Shown: piece after piece, positions 25,001 through 34,017 of the stretch
Layout: each line of letters begins with the position of its first letter
How positions within the stretch are numbered: position 1 is the stretch's first letter
Assembly: GCA_963978905.1 (NCBI GenBank)
Contig: OZ022259.1
Location: 11,284,001-11,348,000 of the forward strand
Direction: 5' to 3'
DNA length: 64,000 nucleotides
Source of the DNA: Trichostrongylus colubriformis
Taxonomy: Eukaryota; Nematoda; Chromadorea; Rhabditida; Trichostrongylidae
Notes under the pieces: model-generated
Seen by the model: the letters and a program-made list of their open reading frames with translations, nothing else
The model's database searches: none
Told to the model about the DNA's origin: nothing
Position numbers and translations under genes: made by a program

Positions 25001-28000
25001 GCCACTCCATATGCACATGATGTATTCCTTCAGGGTAAAAAATTTTTTCGGAAACTATAAGTTTGTGCATTATGCCATATATCGTAGCTTTTCAGTTACT
25101 GGTTTGGCCATTTCCGGGAACTGGACATAACATTTCGTCAGCTTGAAATTTGCCCTGAATTAGAATGAGTAAGGAAGTGTATTACACTTACACCATTTCG
25201 TAGAGTTTGTACATTCCCTTCGAAAGATAATGGCACAGTGCACAAACACATTTTAAGAAGAAAAAATTTTTTTTGAAAACAAAACGACGCCTTTCATAGA
25301 ATGTCCTACTTCACGCTATTCTGTTTCGGCATGCATTTCATTACTGGTGCTACTACTACTACGTAGAGTAAAGAAGCTTTCGCCTTTCGAATGCAAGTTT
25401 GTGTGCAAAAACCAATGCAGTGGCGTTACTTAGCTCGCTCTCTAATTTCGTTATGCTTCATATTGTTCCTCGTTGAGATTCTCATACGGTTTTTTGGAGT
25501 GGTGCACATCAAAGTAGTTCGAGGTAATCTAATCACAGCGAGGAGTATCGATGATAGTGAGGAGATGTGATGCTCTTCCAGATCGAACCGAGCAAAAAAA
25601 AACATGGAAATGACAGTAGAAACCCAGTAGTTAAATCCCAGTTTGCCTGAAAGTGATGAGGAATTTTCATGATTGAGGCATTCGTTTATGCAAAGGTGCT
25701 AGTGTCAAAAGCTATAACCTACTGCCACTATTTCTTTGCTGGTTTTTTTGTTAGTTAGCATTCAGCACGTAATTATAGCAATTTTTATAGAGTCAATCGA
25801 GCAAGCGAGATCACAGATGAGGCGGCATTCGGTCTTGTTCTGAACGCTTCATGCTTGGATTATTGTGTCGATCCTCATAACGAACAACGTTTCGTACAAC
25901 TGCTGAAAAGGTTTGTTCCCTTTGAAGAATGTTGATGTTAGTTGACGGGGAGCTTTTTTGCCAAGGGTAGCATAGGCTAGAATGCTACCCCTAAAACCAT
26001 GGTCTCCTCAGTCACTCCATAACGCCACATGCTCAGATCCAAAATTAAGCCTGGCTGTAGCCTAGGTATCCTACATAGCTTTCCTACATATCTTTATTCC
26101 TACACAGCCCATTAGACAGCACTGAAGTTGCCTCAACAATGGGGGGGGGGTCACACATACAGTAGCGCTCAAAAGTCTTCGGCGAAATGGTCTTTCACTC
26201 GGGTTTTTTCACTTGTAACTTTTTTGCAACTGCACCGATTTAAGAGAAATTTTAGTATGTTGTACTTGGAGACACTGCATACTTAATTTACTATTTTGGC
26301 GCGCAACGGTGTAGGTTACGTGGTTATATAAAATTTTTTAATTTTGGCATGCCATCGCTATGCCGTCCCGCTGTGCCGCTGTCATCAAAAGTCGTGTTCT
26401 TTCTACAAAATATTAATGTTCTCTGAGGCTTGCTCTTTTTATTTTTGTATAGAAAGCCGTTTTTCTTGAACAAGCCTCTTACTTTTTTTTTGGGTGGTCT
26501 TGTAGTAAATTCTTGTAAAAAATCACGAAAAGTGGCAAGCAGCGCTCAAGTAGAAGGAAATGTTGACAATAGGTTCAGGCACCACATATTAAAATTTTGT
26601 CAAATTTGGTCAAGTAGAAAAAAGTTATGACAAAAAAGTTTTGGCCGAAGACTTTTGAGCGCTACTGTATATACGGCAAGATGATAACCTGCGTTGGAAA
26701 CTGTTCCAACGTCTTTATTTGTTCCAGCTGTCGCAGTGTGCTGTGCTGTCGAGCAACGCCACTTCAGAAGGCTTCGCTGGTAAAGATGGCAAAGACCCGT
26801 CTCAATGGAAAGGTGTTGGCTATTGGAGACGGTGCGAATGATGTCTCCATGATCCAGGTGAGCCCACAACTAGTACAAATTGTCATTTTTCCCTGTCACT
26901 TCCACAGAGACAAAAGAGAATATGGGCAGAAGAAGATACAAGAGAAATGAAAATTGAAAGGAAAACAGAACCAAAAGCCATACAAGAGGCTGATAGCAGA
27001 TGATAAGGAAGAGCCATTTCATCATTTTCTTGAGCTGTACCAAGATATATGCATTTCAAAAAAAAGCTCAAAAATTATAGCAATGCAGTCGTATAGAGTA
27101 CCGCCCGAAATTTCCTGAACTCTGGATGTGTACACAAGCAAATGCAGGTCCTTGAAATTTCCAAGTACATACCTCTTTTTTTTGAATTTCCTGGAAGTAT
27201 GCCCATTTACACTCTTCGCTTCTACCTCCTCTCTTCCCATAGCTCCATAGCTCCGTCAGTTTGTCTTTGGCTACAAATACGCTCCCTTTCCCTTCCGAAG
27301 ATATCACGACTATAGATTGAACTCACTAGCGAAGGTGGAGTCAACCGCTATCCAGTTCAATTTTCGCTGTACTATGGCAGTATGCACGCCTCGCGAGACA
27401 AAGCAATAGTACAGCCCCGTGGCTCAGCGTGATAGTTACTCAGATTTCTCGTTTTGAATTTGCATTCCAAGATCTTAAAAGCATGGCGACTTCTAAGTGT
27501 TGTCCTCAATCATCAACAGCTTAACTAGCAGAATATTTATGAGATTTGAATAGGTCCTCTTGTATAGGGTCCGCCAATAAGCGCGCTCGATCTTTAAAAT
27601 GAAATAAAGCAAATTGTATGAGAGGTATAAATGAAATTTATTTTTTGTTTGAAAGAGTATTCGAAGGCATTATGTATGGAAAATAACATCATTCAGAAGG
27701 CCACCTCGGCTTCGCTTGGTGGCGCGCATACGGGAAGTCTAATTTTCAGTAACTCGGGCGCACAAATCGCGCTGTATTTCATCGATGGCGTGGCGTATGT
27801 TCACTTTGAGGTCATCAGTGTTTAATGGTTGGTTTGCGTGGACTTGCGATTTGAGAAAACCCCACAAGAAATAGTCTAGTGGGGTTAAATCGCACGATCT
27901 CGGTGGCCAGTTGATGTCACCTCCGCGCGAGATAACCTTTCCTCCGAAGCGCTCGTGCAGAAGATCCGTTGTGGCGCGCTCCTGCTGAAGCCACATATCC

Positions 28001-31000
28001 TCGGCATCCATATTGTCGGTTTCATACCAGAAAAAGTTCGTTATCATGGGTCTGTATCGAAATTGACGAAGCGCGGGGAACGTTGCTCGAACCGATGAAT
28101 GACTTTCGTGATAAGTTTTCATGATTTGCACACGTTGCTCGCGGCTGAATTGGTTCATGGTGATTTGTGAAGATACACTGAGCAATAACAACTAGGTTTG
28201 ACAACTCTACTAAAAACAACGTGACCGCCATGAACTGTCCAAGATAGAGCGCGCTTATTGGCGGACCCTATATATGAGCAGCAGTGGTTGTGCTAGGTTC
28301 ATAATTCGCACTGTGGTGCCGGCGACAGGACGTGGCTGCGCTCAATCAGCGAGGCAGTATGGCACGGGCGGAGGTACAGAGACGACACAGTCACGCCGTG
28401 CTGCTGGCACCGCAAAGTATGAACGATGCCTTAGCAGGACGGTACGAATCACGAAGGGCATATAAGAGCGCGTATGGTCACGCTTTTTGTGTGCTTTCTT
28501 TGAAGGGAAAGTGCGGTGCTGATATTGGGTTTCCTCCTCTTTTCACCGAATAGGTGGCGACAAGTGCAGTTAATAGGAATTAGAGACGCAACTTTCAAGA
28601 CAGTTATAGGGTATAATATGCATGAGTAATGAGAATTCTTAAGGTGAAAGGAGTCATTTTGTGGGCTCTTGACCTTTTCATTTTTCCTTCCTAACGTACT
28701 ACTGAACACCTCGCCTTTCATATTCACGCCCATATCGATTGTTCTGAGGTATAGGAGAACTAGAATGTGGTTCGCTATAGATTGCTAAAGCTCTTTTTCG
28801 TCTTTATTCGCCATTATATATCCAGCATCTTAAACTCACTTCATAGTTCATTGTTCACATCCTTGCCTCACCTTGCAAAATTACTCGGCAGAGAAGTACG
28901 GTACTGGCGTTCATACAACAAGAGAATATTCTTGAAGTAGAAGGAGTCCAAGAAAAGTATCCACAATGAAATGCAGTTACCTTTATGGTCAAGTCCGTGA
29001 GTCATGGACGTTCACACCAAACCTTTTGCTTTCTGAACTCTCTTCTTTTTGAGCCCTAAATTCTCAGGATCTTCTCATTTTTGTACTTTGTTTTAGTGTG
29101 CTGATGTCGGCGTCGGCTTGTCCGGGCAAGAAGGTATGCAAGCGGTAATGGCCAGCGATTTCGCCATGGCTCGATTCCGATTCCTCGCCAACCTTCTACT
29201 TGTCCATGGCCACTGGTGCTATCAACGGCTTGCGCAGACGATTCTTTACTTCTTTTACAAGAATGCTGTAAGTTCCTCCCTAATTCTGCACAGTCCTTTA
29301 TGAGGAGAGGTGAATTGATACTATTGGGTCATTCCATAAGTAATGTCGTTTTTTTCATGCATAAATTTTTCCTATGAAATCACAAGCTTCTGCAGCATGT
29401 CATATACCATTTGAAAGAGTTTTTCCTGCTCTACAGAATGACTTGTTTAGTTTTTGAGTTTGTTAGAATGGGGCCGACATTTAGGCTGGCGAAGAGGTAG
29501 GTCAAACCGACAAAAATTGGCCAAACCGGCAATCAATTGAAACACTATATGTCACTTCAGGAAAACCAACCAGTCATGTGTCGCGTACTTAGTCCCGACC
29601 TCTTCTACAATTTCCACTACTTAGTTGACCAAGAAGTCGTGTCGTTTTTTTTTCTAAAATCTTTTTTTCGAAAGCACCCACACTTATTCAAAATGGTATT
29701 TTTTCTTTCAAACTCCTTGCATAGAGTTGTGTCATGATTCACTTTCAAGAACTTTTTCTGCTGTATCGAGAACATTTTTCTAGTTTGTTTTGGCTGCGAT
29801 TCAGATTGAGTTTCAATACCATGTCATAGGGGTCCAGCTGACATTTTTCACAATTTATTTTTTCCATGAGTAAGTTAAGAAATCCGGTCAGTGATATTTC
29901 CTTGTTCCTACCCACGCCCTGTTCTTGACATTCCACCACTCTTTCAGCTGACTGGTTGAGAAAATTTTCTTGCCTTGAATCGAAGAAATTGTCTAAAATC
30001 ACCGAGTTGTGGAGGAAAAGCTAAATGCGGAAAAAGAACGACACGACTTCTTGATCAACTAAATATCGGAAATTGTAGAAGAAGTCAGGAATAAGTACGC
30101 GACACATGACTGGTTGATTTTCCTAAAGTGAAATATAGTGTTTCAACTGATTGCCGGTTTGGCCAATTTTTGTCGGCTGGACCTATATCTTCGCCAGCCT
30201 AAATGTCGGCGCCATTCTAACGTACTCAAAAACTGAACATGTCGTTTTGTTGAGCAGGAAAACCTCTTCCGAATGGTGTATGACATGATGCAGAAACTTG
30301 TGATTTCATAGGAAAAATTTATGCTTGAATAAAAACGACATTACTTATGGAATGACCCAATATTACACTTTGTTATTCATCTTCAGATGTTCGTTTTCAC
30401 CATCTTCTGGTACCAAATCTTCAATGGCTTCAGTTCACAAGTTCCCATTGATCCGATATATCTTATGGTGTACAATTTAATCTTTACATCAGGTATACAT
30501 TTACATCCATTTTATCTTTTTCTGCTTTATATTGCATTCAGTAATTCAGTTCCTGCACTTCTTTATGGCTGCCTAGAGCAGGATGCTTCAGCGGACATAC
30601 TTCTGGAAGTGCCAAAGTTCTATGACCAGGGTCGACTGGGGAAGGTGAGCAGTATATTCATCAAACCGTTCCTTGTTTTGTTTGTGTGTACATTTATCCT
30701 TGTTTTATTTCTATTTATCCAATTTTCTTTCATATTTACTTGTTTATTTATATACACTTTCCTCTGGCTTCCTTCACTTAGATTACATTTCGGTTCGAAT
30801 ATGCGGTTAGTTGGTACTGAATAAGTCTATGAAGCATGGTTCATTGCAGAAAATTAGAGAAAGCTAGGGTCACAATGGTCGTCAGCTGTTTCTCCAATAT
30901 CCATAGGACATAGCCCATCACCCGCACTAGGTATTAGCGCTAGTGAAAGTGGGCCTCATAGTTTCGGAAAGCTATGTCTTCGCAGGTTTCTGCTCAGGAA

Positions 31001-33885
31001 TAGTTGCAAATATTCACCGACGAGAAATTGCTTAATCACTCATATCCTTTGAACTATCTCGTGGAAGCGATTTGATGCTGAACTCATGTATTCTGCTCAT
31101 TCGATTGTTTCAGAAGTATCGCTGGTACTCGTTTTGGCTCAACATGCTTGACGCAGTTTGGCAAAGCGCCGTTGTTTATTGGCTGTGCCACTTTGTGAGT
31201 TTTATACAGCAAATAACGTTGCAGATTGGAAGCGGCTGAGCACCAGTGTCATGAATGCAAACAGCATTTGGACAACGTTGAAGCCGAGGGAGCCTTCGTC
31301 CATCCCATAAGTGGTGTTGTTGATACACTAGTGGTCCACCTAAAAAAATAATCATAGTGCCGCCACCTTATCGAGGATTGATTATCGATCGACCTTTTTT
31401 CTGGCCACCCATCGGCTAAAAAATCAAAAAAAGGAGGTAATCACTGAGGATTACTAGAGAAGTTCCCGAAAAATACGACACCCCTCTTGTTGAACTAAAA
31501 ATGCGTCCCCAGGAGAATCCCTCGTCCCATGCCCAAGTTGCAGCTTTTTTTTTCAAAATGACAGTGAGCCTGAATATCTTACATGAATGGCTTCGGCCAC
31601 ATTTTGGATGTGGAATGGCAGGAGCCCAGCAGACATAGGTCGATCTCATTATTTGTCTGTCTGCATGACGAAATATGGTTCACCAACACCATGCTTTCAT
31701 GGACATTCAGCTGTTGCGGTGGTTGTCTGTTGCAGTCATCAGCCACGTGAATTGCCGAAGTTTCATGAAAGCGTGGTGATCGAATCACACTTAGAATACA
31801 CCATGCATTCGGCTTTGATTCAAATTTGTAGTGGCATTTAAATGCACACTTGACGCATACAGTCATCTCCAATAGTCGGTTGATGCAAAGATGCTTCTGC
31901 GTGACTTTCTCATTTATAGACTTACATCGACACTGATTGCGATATGTGGACGTTCGGTGTGGTTATGTGCGCACAACTTCTCTTTGTGAACACCTTTCAC
32001 CTTTGCCTACTTCTTCAGTATTGGGTCAGCACATCTTTTCCTAATAATTATGTCGCATATACATAACCATCTGCGTGGTTCCAGACGTGGCCGATGGTAT
32101 CCTCTATGGTACTGTCCGTTCTGTCATTCTTTGTGTGTGCTCTGCTCTACAACGGTTTTGTAACCGCTGACTGGACGTGGACAAGTGTCAAAGACACTCC
32201 GGTGAACATTGCTCAACACGCAATGATGGATCCACTCTTCTGGCTGGTAAGTATAGCGCTGAGTACCCTGCAGTACGTGAGAATAACACTAAAAATAATC
32301 AGAATTTGATTTGGTAAAGTACCAGAAAGATAAATATCGAAATAATAATAAATAACAAATTTGAAATAAAGCGCTTTTCGCCAGAAGATAGGAAGGTTGA
32401 ACTATGTGACATTCTGCATATCATCACATGATCACTGCAGACCATTCATGGTTATTGATGATCATCCTCATATCAAATGTCGAGACTCGTAGCGTCTTAG
32501 ACTATTCGAGATAGGATGGCTTGGTCAATTTCTGCTCTTTCACTATCCCTGGCCAGATACAGTAGCGCTCAAAAGTATTCGGCCAAACACTTTTTTGTCA
32601 TAACTTTTCTACTCTACTACTACTTCTACTTTCTACTCTACTACTTTCTACTTGACCAAATTTGACAAAATTTCAAGATGTGGTGCTTGAACCTTTTGTC
32701 AACATTTCCTTCTACTTCAGTGTCGTTTGACTCTTTCCAAGGTTTTTTACTAGAGTTACTACAAGACCATCCAACAAAATAAAAAGGCTCGGTCAAGAAA
32801 AATGCTTTTCTTTACAAAAACAAAACGAGCAAGCCTCCGAGAACATCAATATTTTGTAGAAAGACCACGACTTTTGATTACAGCGGCACAGCGGGACGGC
32901 ATAGGGATGGCACTCCAAAAACAAAAAATTTCATATAATCACGTAACCTACACCGTTGAGCGTCAAAATGGTATATTCAGTATGTAGCGTCTCCAAGTAC
33001 AGCATACTAAAACATCTCTTAGATCGGTCCAGTCGCAAAAAAGATACAAGTGAAAAACCCAAGTGAACAACCATTTGGCCGAATACTTTTGAGCGCTACT
33101 GTAAGTCCATGCAAAGACTTTTAGTACGCGAGCTCGTAAGTTATTACTATACCAAGTGTATTATATCGAATAACAAAACGAAATAGTTGTGAAAGTACTC
33201 TCTAAATAACGAACTGTAAAAAAATGACCAAAGTTTAGTGGCCGCCGGGACGGGGCCTCCTCTCATCCGTCGCCCTCCAGAGAGAAAAGGGGGCGTTGGG
33301 GGGCACGAGCTCGGAGGCCCCTTCCGCCAGAGCGGTCCCTTGAGCGATTTCCATAATTTGGGTCGGACGAAGGTGCCAAGCATCGAAATATTGCAGAATG
33401 TTTCAAGAAAAACTTCTGGAAACTCCTGCAACCTTTTGAATATTTCTTATAAATGTTTAGTCTCACATATTACTTTTCCGCGCATGCAAATAATCATGAA
33501 GCTTCTGAACCTCAGTGTACTGAAGGATTACAAAATGGTGTTTTTATCACTATATAATTAATAACGAATTTCAGATTGTTCTACTATCTATTGTGTTATG
33601 TTTGGTACCACGCTTTACGTTAATTGCCATCACAAATACGTTACGTCCATCTCGTGTATTAACTCGACGACAACTGGCTAATGCCGTTGATAACAAACCA
33701 CGCCCATTCACTGCCTTTTCCTGCTGCATACGGGTACTATGCAACGATGAGATACGTGTAAATGTAAGAATTTTTCATTTCTTTTGAAGACGTGTAAATG
33801 TAAGAATTTTTCATTTCTTTTGAAGAGAGTAGACAGCTTCGTTTATAAGTTTTGCTACTGGTCACAGAGCGCAACTTTACCATAA
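12768..33885 (+). CDS. tat-3: P4-type phospholipid flippase, ATP10 class (multi-exon, 5' end missing)
   Basis: Thirty-two exons join in one frame: 12768-12929, 12991-13084, 14043-14177, 14296-14369, 14760-14869, 16273-16406, 16476-16542, 16609-16716, 17335-17383, 18006-18094, 18974-19107, 19974-20092, 20261-20339, 20509-20742, 20880-21068, 21122-21294, 22833-23025, 23091-23264, 23326-23412, 23466-23568, 23637-23772, 23847-23933, 25791-25910, 26728-26857, 29097-29267, 30387-30492, 30550-30644, 31114-31194, 31920-32024, 32085-32246, 33575-33763, 33826-33885. All junctions are GT/AG and phases match, giving 1,315 codons and a TAA. Motifs seen (numbered from the first full codon): DGES 202, PISL 389, DKTGTLT 442, PDEL in the N domain, KGAD 746, TGDK 866, GDGAND 983. 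P4-ATPases move phospholipids from the outer to the cytosolic leaflet at the cost of ATP, usually with a CDC50 subunit; ATP10 members are known for phosphatidylcholine or glucosylceramide. The class call rests on the TM4 segment and the ALNI..LGQ lead-in to the phosphorylation site. The symbol is transferred by class and was not checked by search. The first exon(s) with the start codon were not found. Confidence 0.94.
13085..14042 (+). other. Flippase intron, repeat-like content
   Basis: The intron contains GC-rich repeat-like stretches around 13345-13480 (a TTGCGATTT / AAATCAC inverted motif) and 13660-13870. Neither has resolvable ends. Confidence 0.4.
14043..14369 (+). CDS. tat-3: Flippase exons 3-4: TM1-TM2 and start of the actuator domain
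   Basis: Exon 14043-14177 (45 codons exactly) encodes [18 protein letters not shown] and [13 protein letters not shown], the conserved TM1-TM2 hairpin of P4-ATPases. Exon 14296-14369 begins DYRRYKSDQ, which follows directly in the family. The intron between them is 118 nt. The exons are preceded by a 958-nt intron (13085-14042) holding repeat-like sequence. Confidence 0.93.
14760..16716 (+). CDS. tat-3: Flippase exons 5-8: actuator (A) domain
   Basis: Exon 14760-14869 encodes [20 protein letters not shown]. Exon 16273-16406 carries the dephosphorylation loop NLDGESNLK; most P4-ATPases have DGET, and Ser for Thr is a conservative change with the catalytic Glu kept. Exons 16476-16542 and 16609-16716 give the strand leading to [14 protein letters not shown]. 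The 66-nt intron between these last two (16543-16608) has no stop and a length divisible by three, so retention would insert 22 residues in frame. The family alignment supports splicing. Confidence 0.9.
14870..16272 (+). other. Flippase intron, nothing recognised
   Basis: The 1,403-nt intron has only short chance frames. No inverted termini or transposase remnants were seen. Confidence 0.5.
16847..17266. mobile_element. Small inverted-repeat element (family C), interrupted by a second element
   Basis: The left end CGCGTTCATACTTCGCGGCG and right end GCGCAAAGTATGGACGCTG are imperfect inverted repeats. The unit is split by the hairpin element at 16935-17164. Family C also appears at about 28290-28440 and 54677-54845. 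It lies in the intron 16717-17334 of the flippase. Confidence 0.65.
16935..17164. mobile_element. 230-bp near-perfect hairpin element with 10-bp target duplication
   Basis: The two arms (16935-17037 and about 17060-17164) are complementary over roughly 100 bp with few mismatches, beginning GGGTGTATATCGCTAGGACA and ending in its complement. The direct repeats TATCATTGCC at 16925-16934 and 17165-17174 mark the insertion. The termini resemble the GGGTGTGTAC elements. No coding capacity. Transcribed as part of the flippase intron, it would form a very stable RNA hairpin. Confidence 0.9.
17335..19107 (+). CDS. tat-3: Flippase exons 9-11: TM3, outer loop and start of TM4
   Basis: The 49-nt exon 17335-17383 encodes [16 protein letters not shown], the invariant linker to TM3. 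Exon 18006-18094 encodes TM3 ([18 protein letters not shown]). Exon 18974-19107 encodes the exoplasmic loop and enters TM4 (FWSFIIVLQ). The two introns on either side of exon 18006-18094 are 622 and 879 nt; the second contains a mariner fold-back. Confidence 0.9.
17384..18005 (+). other. Flippase intron, nothing recognised
   Basis: Contains a G-rich run at 17479-17496 and chance open frames around 17675-17914 on the minus strand. No element termini were seen. Confidence 0.4.
18276..18953. mobile_element. Mariner fold-back element in a flippase intron
   Basis: The ends TTGGGTAGTCTAAAAAGT and ACTTTTTAGACTACCTAA are mariner-type termini flanked by TA. The element is one large palindrome: the left arm (to about 18610) and the right arm (from about 18620) are complementary over some 330 bp. 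The right arm, read on + at 18675-18740, encodes [15 protein letters not shown], which contains the last catalytic aspartate region of a mariner transposase; the left arm holds the same sequence inverted. There is no intact transposase, so mobility would need one in trans. Confidence 0.85.
19615..19950. repeat. Dispersed 340-bp repeat, copy 1
   Basis: Shares a long, gapped match with 35935-36300: a CACTAGCCG block, a GCCGGCCGC block, the TAAGACCC(C)TAGC-GCGTTTT block and the stretch through AACATGT.CTTCCAG. It ends close to the acceptor of the exon at 19974. The type of element is not clear. Confidence 0.65.
19974..20339 (+). CDS. tat-3: Flippase exons 12-13: TM4 and phosphorylation site
   Basis: Exon 19974-20092 begins [15 protein letters not shown]. 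The PISL motif in TM4 is the P4-ATPase element that lines the lipid path. Exon 20261-20339 runs through [10 protein letters not shown] to [11 protein letters not shown], with the aspartate that is phosphorylated by ATP. The intron between them is 168 nt. Together these two exons are the strongest single piece of evidence for the family and for the ATP10 class. Confidence 0.95.
20509..23933 (+). CDS. tat-3: Flippase exons 14-22: nucleotide-binding domain and return to P domain
   Basis: Exons 20509-20742, 20880-21068 and 21122-21294 give a long Ser/Glu/Asp-rich insertion in the N domain, the most variable part of ATP10 proteins and probably disordered. Exon 22833-23025 restores the conserved core ([18 protein letters not shown]). 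Exon 23091-23264 has [12 protein letters not shown] and TKGAD, which contact ATP. Exon 23326-23412 has [11 protein letters not shown]. Exon 23637-23772 re-enters the P domain with [10 protein letters not shown] and [14 protein letters not shown]. Most introns here are 53-74 nt; one is 1,538 nt (21295-22832). Confidence 0.93.
21295..22832 (+). other. Flippase intron with degenerate inverted-repeat sequence
   Basis: GACGCCATATTTGTTGGGTC at 21863 and GACCCAACTAATATGTGGC at 22247 form an imperfect inverted pair similar to the centre of the 5313 element. This suggests an old, decayed MULE-like insertion whose outer ends cannot be placed. Confidence 0.45.
23934..25790 (+). other. Flippase intron with unassigned open frames
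   Basis: Open frames of up to 138 codons occur on both strands between 24217 and 24986 in locally GC-richer sequence, possibly a decayed retroelement. No reverse transcriptase, protease or gag motif was recognised. A tRNA-like B-box word (GAGTTTGATCCC, about 24109) lies nearby but has no supporting fold. Confidence 0.35.
25791..26857 (+). CDS. tat-3: Flippase exons 23-24: end of P domain with hinge motif
   Basis: Exon 25791-25910 encodes a less conserved stretch ending in LLKR. Exon 26728-26857 encodes [13 protein letters not shown] and [13 protein letters not shown], the magnesium-binding hinge of the P domain, with both aspartates present. The 817-nt intron between them contains a complete Tc1-type non-autonomous element. 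Confidence 0.93.
26160..26667. mobile_element. Tc1-type non-autonomous element, copy 1
   Basis: The ends CAGTAGCGCTCAAAAGTCTT and the complement AAGACTTTTGAGCGCTACTG are flanked by TA on both sides (26158-26159 and 26668-26669). The interior has no transposase. It is homologous to 32570-33101 but in the opposite orientation. It lies in the intron before the GDGAND exon. Confidence 0.9.
27565..28270 (-). mobile_element. Mariner element, internally deleted, in a flippase intron
   Basis: Inverted ends of about 30 bp begin TAGGGTCCGCCAATAAGCGC, with TA target duplications at 27563-27564 and 28271-28272. At 706 bp it is about half the length of an autonomous mariner. The transposase lies on the minus strand. 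Confidence 0.92.
27739..28158 (-). pseudogene. Deleted mariner transposase
   Basis: The frame starts at ATG 28156-28158. It reads [18 protein letters not shown], the N-terminal DNA-binding helix, and then jumps after FRYRP to the C-terminal catalytic part ([11 protein letters not shown], then [20 protein letters not shown]). The middle of the protein, including the first catalytic aspartate, is gone. The second site reads QQERAT where the family has QQDGAT, so that aspartate is also lost. The third ([10 protein letters not shown]) remains. The 140-residue product cannot be a working transposase. Confidence 0.9.
28290..28440. repeat. Family C inverted-repeat element (degenerate)
   Basis: GGTTCATAATTCGCACTGTG on the left and CGCAAAGTATGAACGATGCC on the right form degenerate inverted ends. 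The interior (GAGGCAGTATGGCACGGGCG) matches the interior of 11680-11966. Confidence 0.5.
29097..33885 (+). CDS. tat-3: Flippase exons 25-32: TM5-TM10 and C-terminal tail
   Basis: Exon 29097-29267 continues [18 protein letters not shown] and enters TM5 with the conserved lysine in FFYKN. Exons 30387-30492 to 32085-32246 supply TM6-TM9. Exon 33575-33763 supplies TM10 and [18 protein letters not shown] end the protein with exon 33826-33885 ([12 protein letters not shown]...), reached by splicing out 33764-33825; without that splice the frame stops at TGA 33785-33787. The tail choice is less certain than the rest. At 30541 a nearer AG would give an early stop, so the acceptor at 30548-30549 is used. 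Confidence 0.85.
29324..30360. mobile_element. 1-kb mariner-type element with inverted ends of about 300 bp
   Basis: The termini TTGGGTCATTCCATAAGTAA and the complement are flanked by TA (29322-29323 and 30361-30362). The arms stay complementary for about 320 bp, to AGTCGTGTCGTT near 29646. The central 370 bp carries, on the minus strand at 29745-30002, a frame reading [20 protein letters not shown], which resembles the C-terminus of mariner transposases. It fills most of the intron between the TM5 and TM6 exons. Confidence 0.85.
30645..31919 (+). other. Two flippase introns flanking exon 31114-31194
   Basis: The introns are 469 and 725 nt. The second has minus-strand frames (31579-31872) without recognisable motif. 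No element termini found. Confidence 0.4.
32570..33101. mobile_element. Tc1-type non-autonomous element, copy 2 (inverted relative to copy 1)
   Basis: The ends CAGTAGCGCTCAAAAGTATT and its complement are flanked by TA at 32568-32569 and 33102-33103. The interior aligns with the reverse complement of 26160-26667. A TCTACTCTACTACTACTTCT microsatellite has expanded at about 32607-32655. It lies in the intron before the last long flippase exon. Confidence 0.9.
33232..33410. repeat. GC-rich repeat-like block in a flippase intron
   Basis: A sharply GC-rich block (GGGACGGGGCCTCC, GGGGGCGTTGGGGGGCACGA) within an AT-rich intron is similar in style to the core of family F elements. The ends are not resolved. 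Confidence 0.4.
33754..33825 (+). repeat. 36-bp perfect tandem duplication at the last flippase intron
   Basis: The units 33754-33789 and 33790-33825 are identical. Each contains a GTAAG donor and a TTTTGAAG acceptor. Using the donor of the first unit and the acceptor of the second gives a 62-nt intron that joins AAT to AGA GTA GAC in frame. Confidence 0.9.
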
Positions 33886-34017
33886 TTCTTCCATGTGAAG
33901 ATCCACGAGATCCAGGTTCTTCTAAAGTGGAAATGAAACTTGCGTACAAGGAACATTCATTAATTTTTTCTCATTTACGCCTTTTCGAAGCGTGTTCCCT
34001 CTGCTTAGCTCAAACCT

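Noticed and set aside
30542..30644. Use of the nearer acceptor (AG at 30540-30541) for the flippase exon
   Set aside because: It leads to a stop after about 11 codons. The next AG (30548-30549) restores [14 protein letters not shown], which fits the family.
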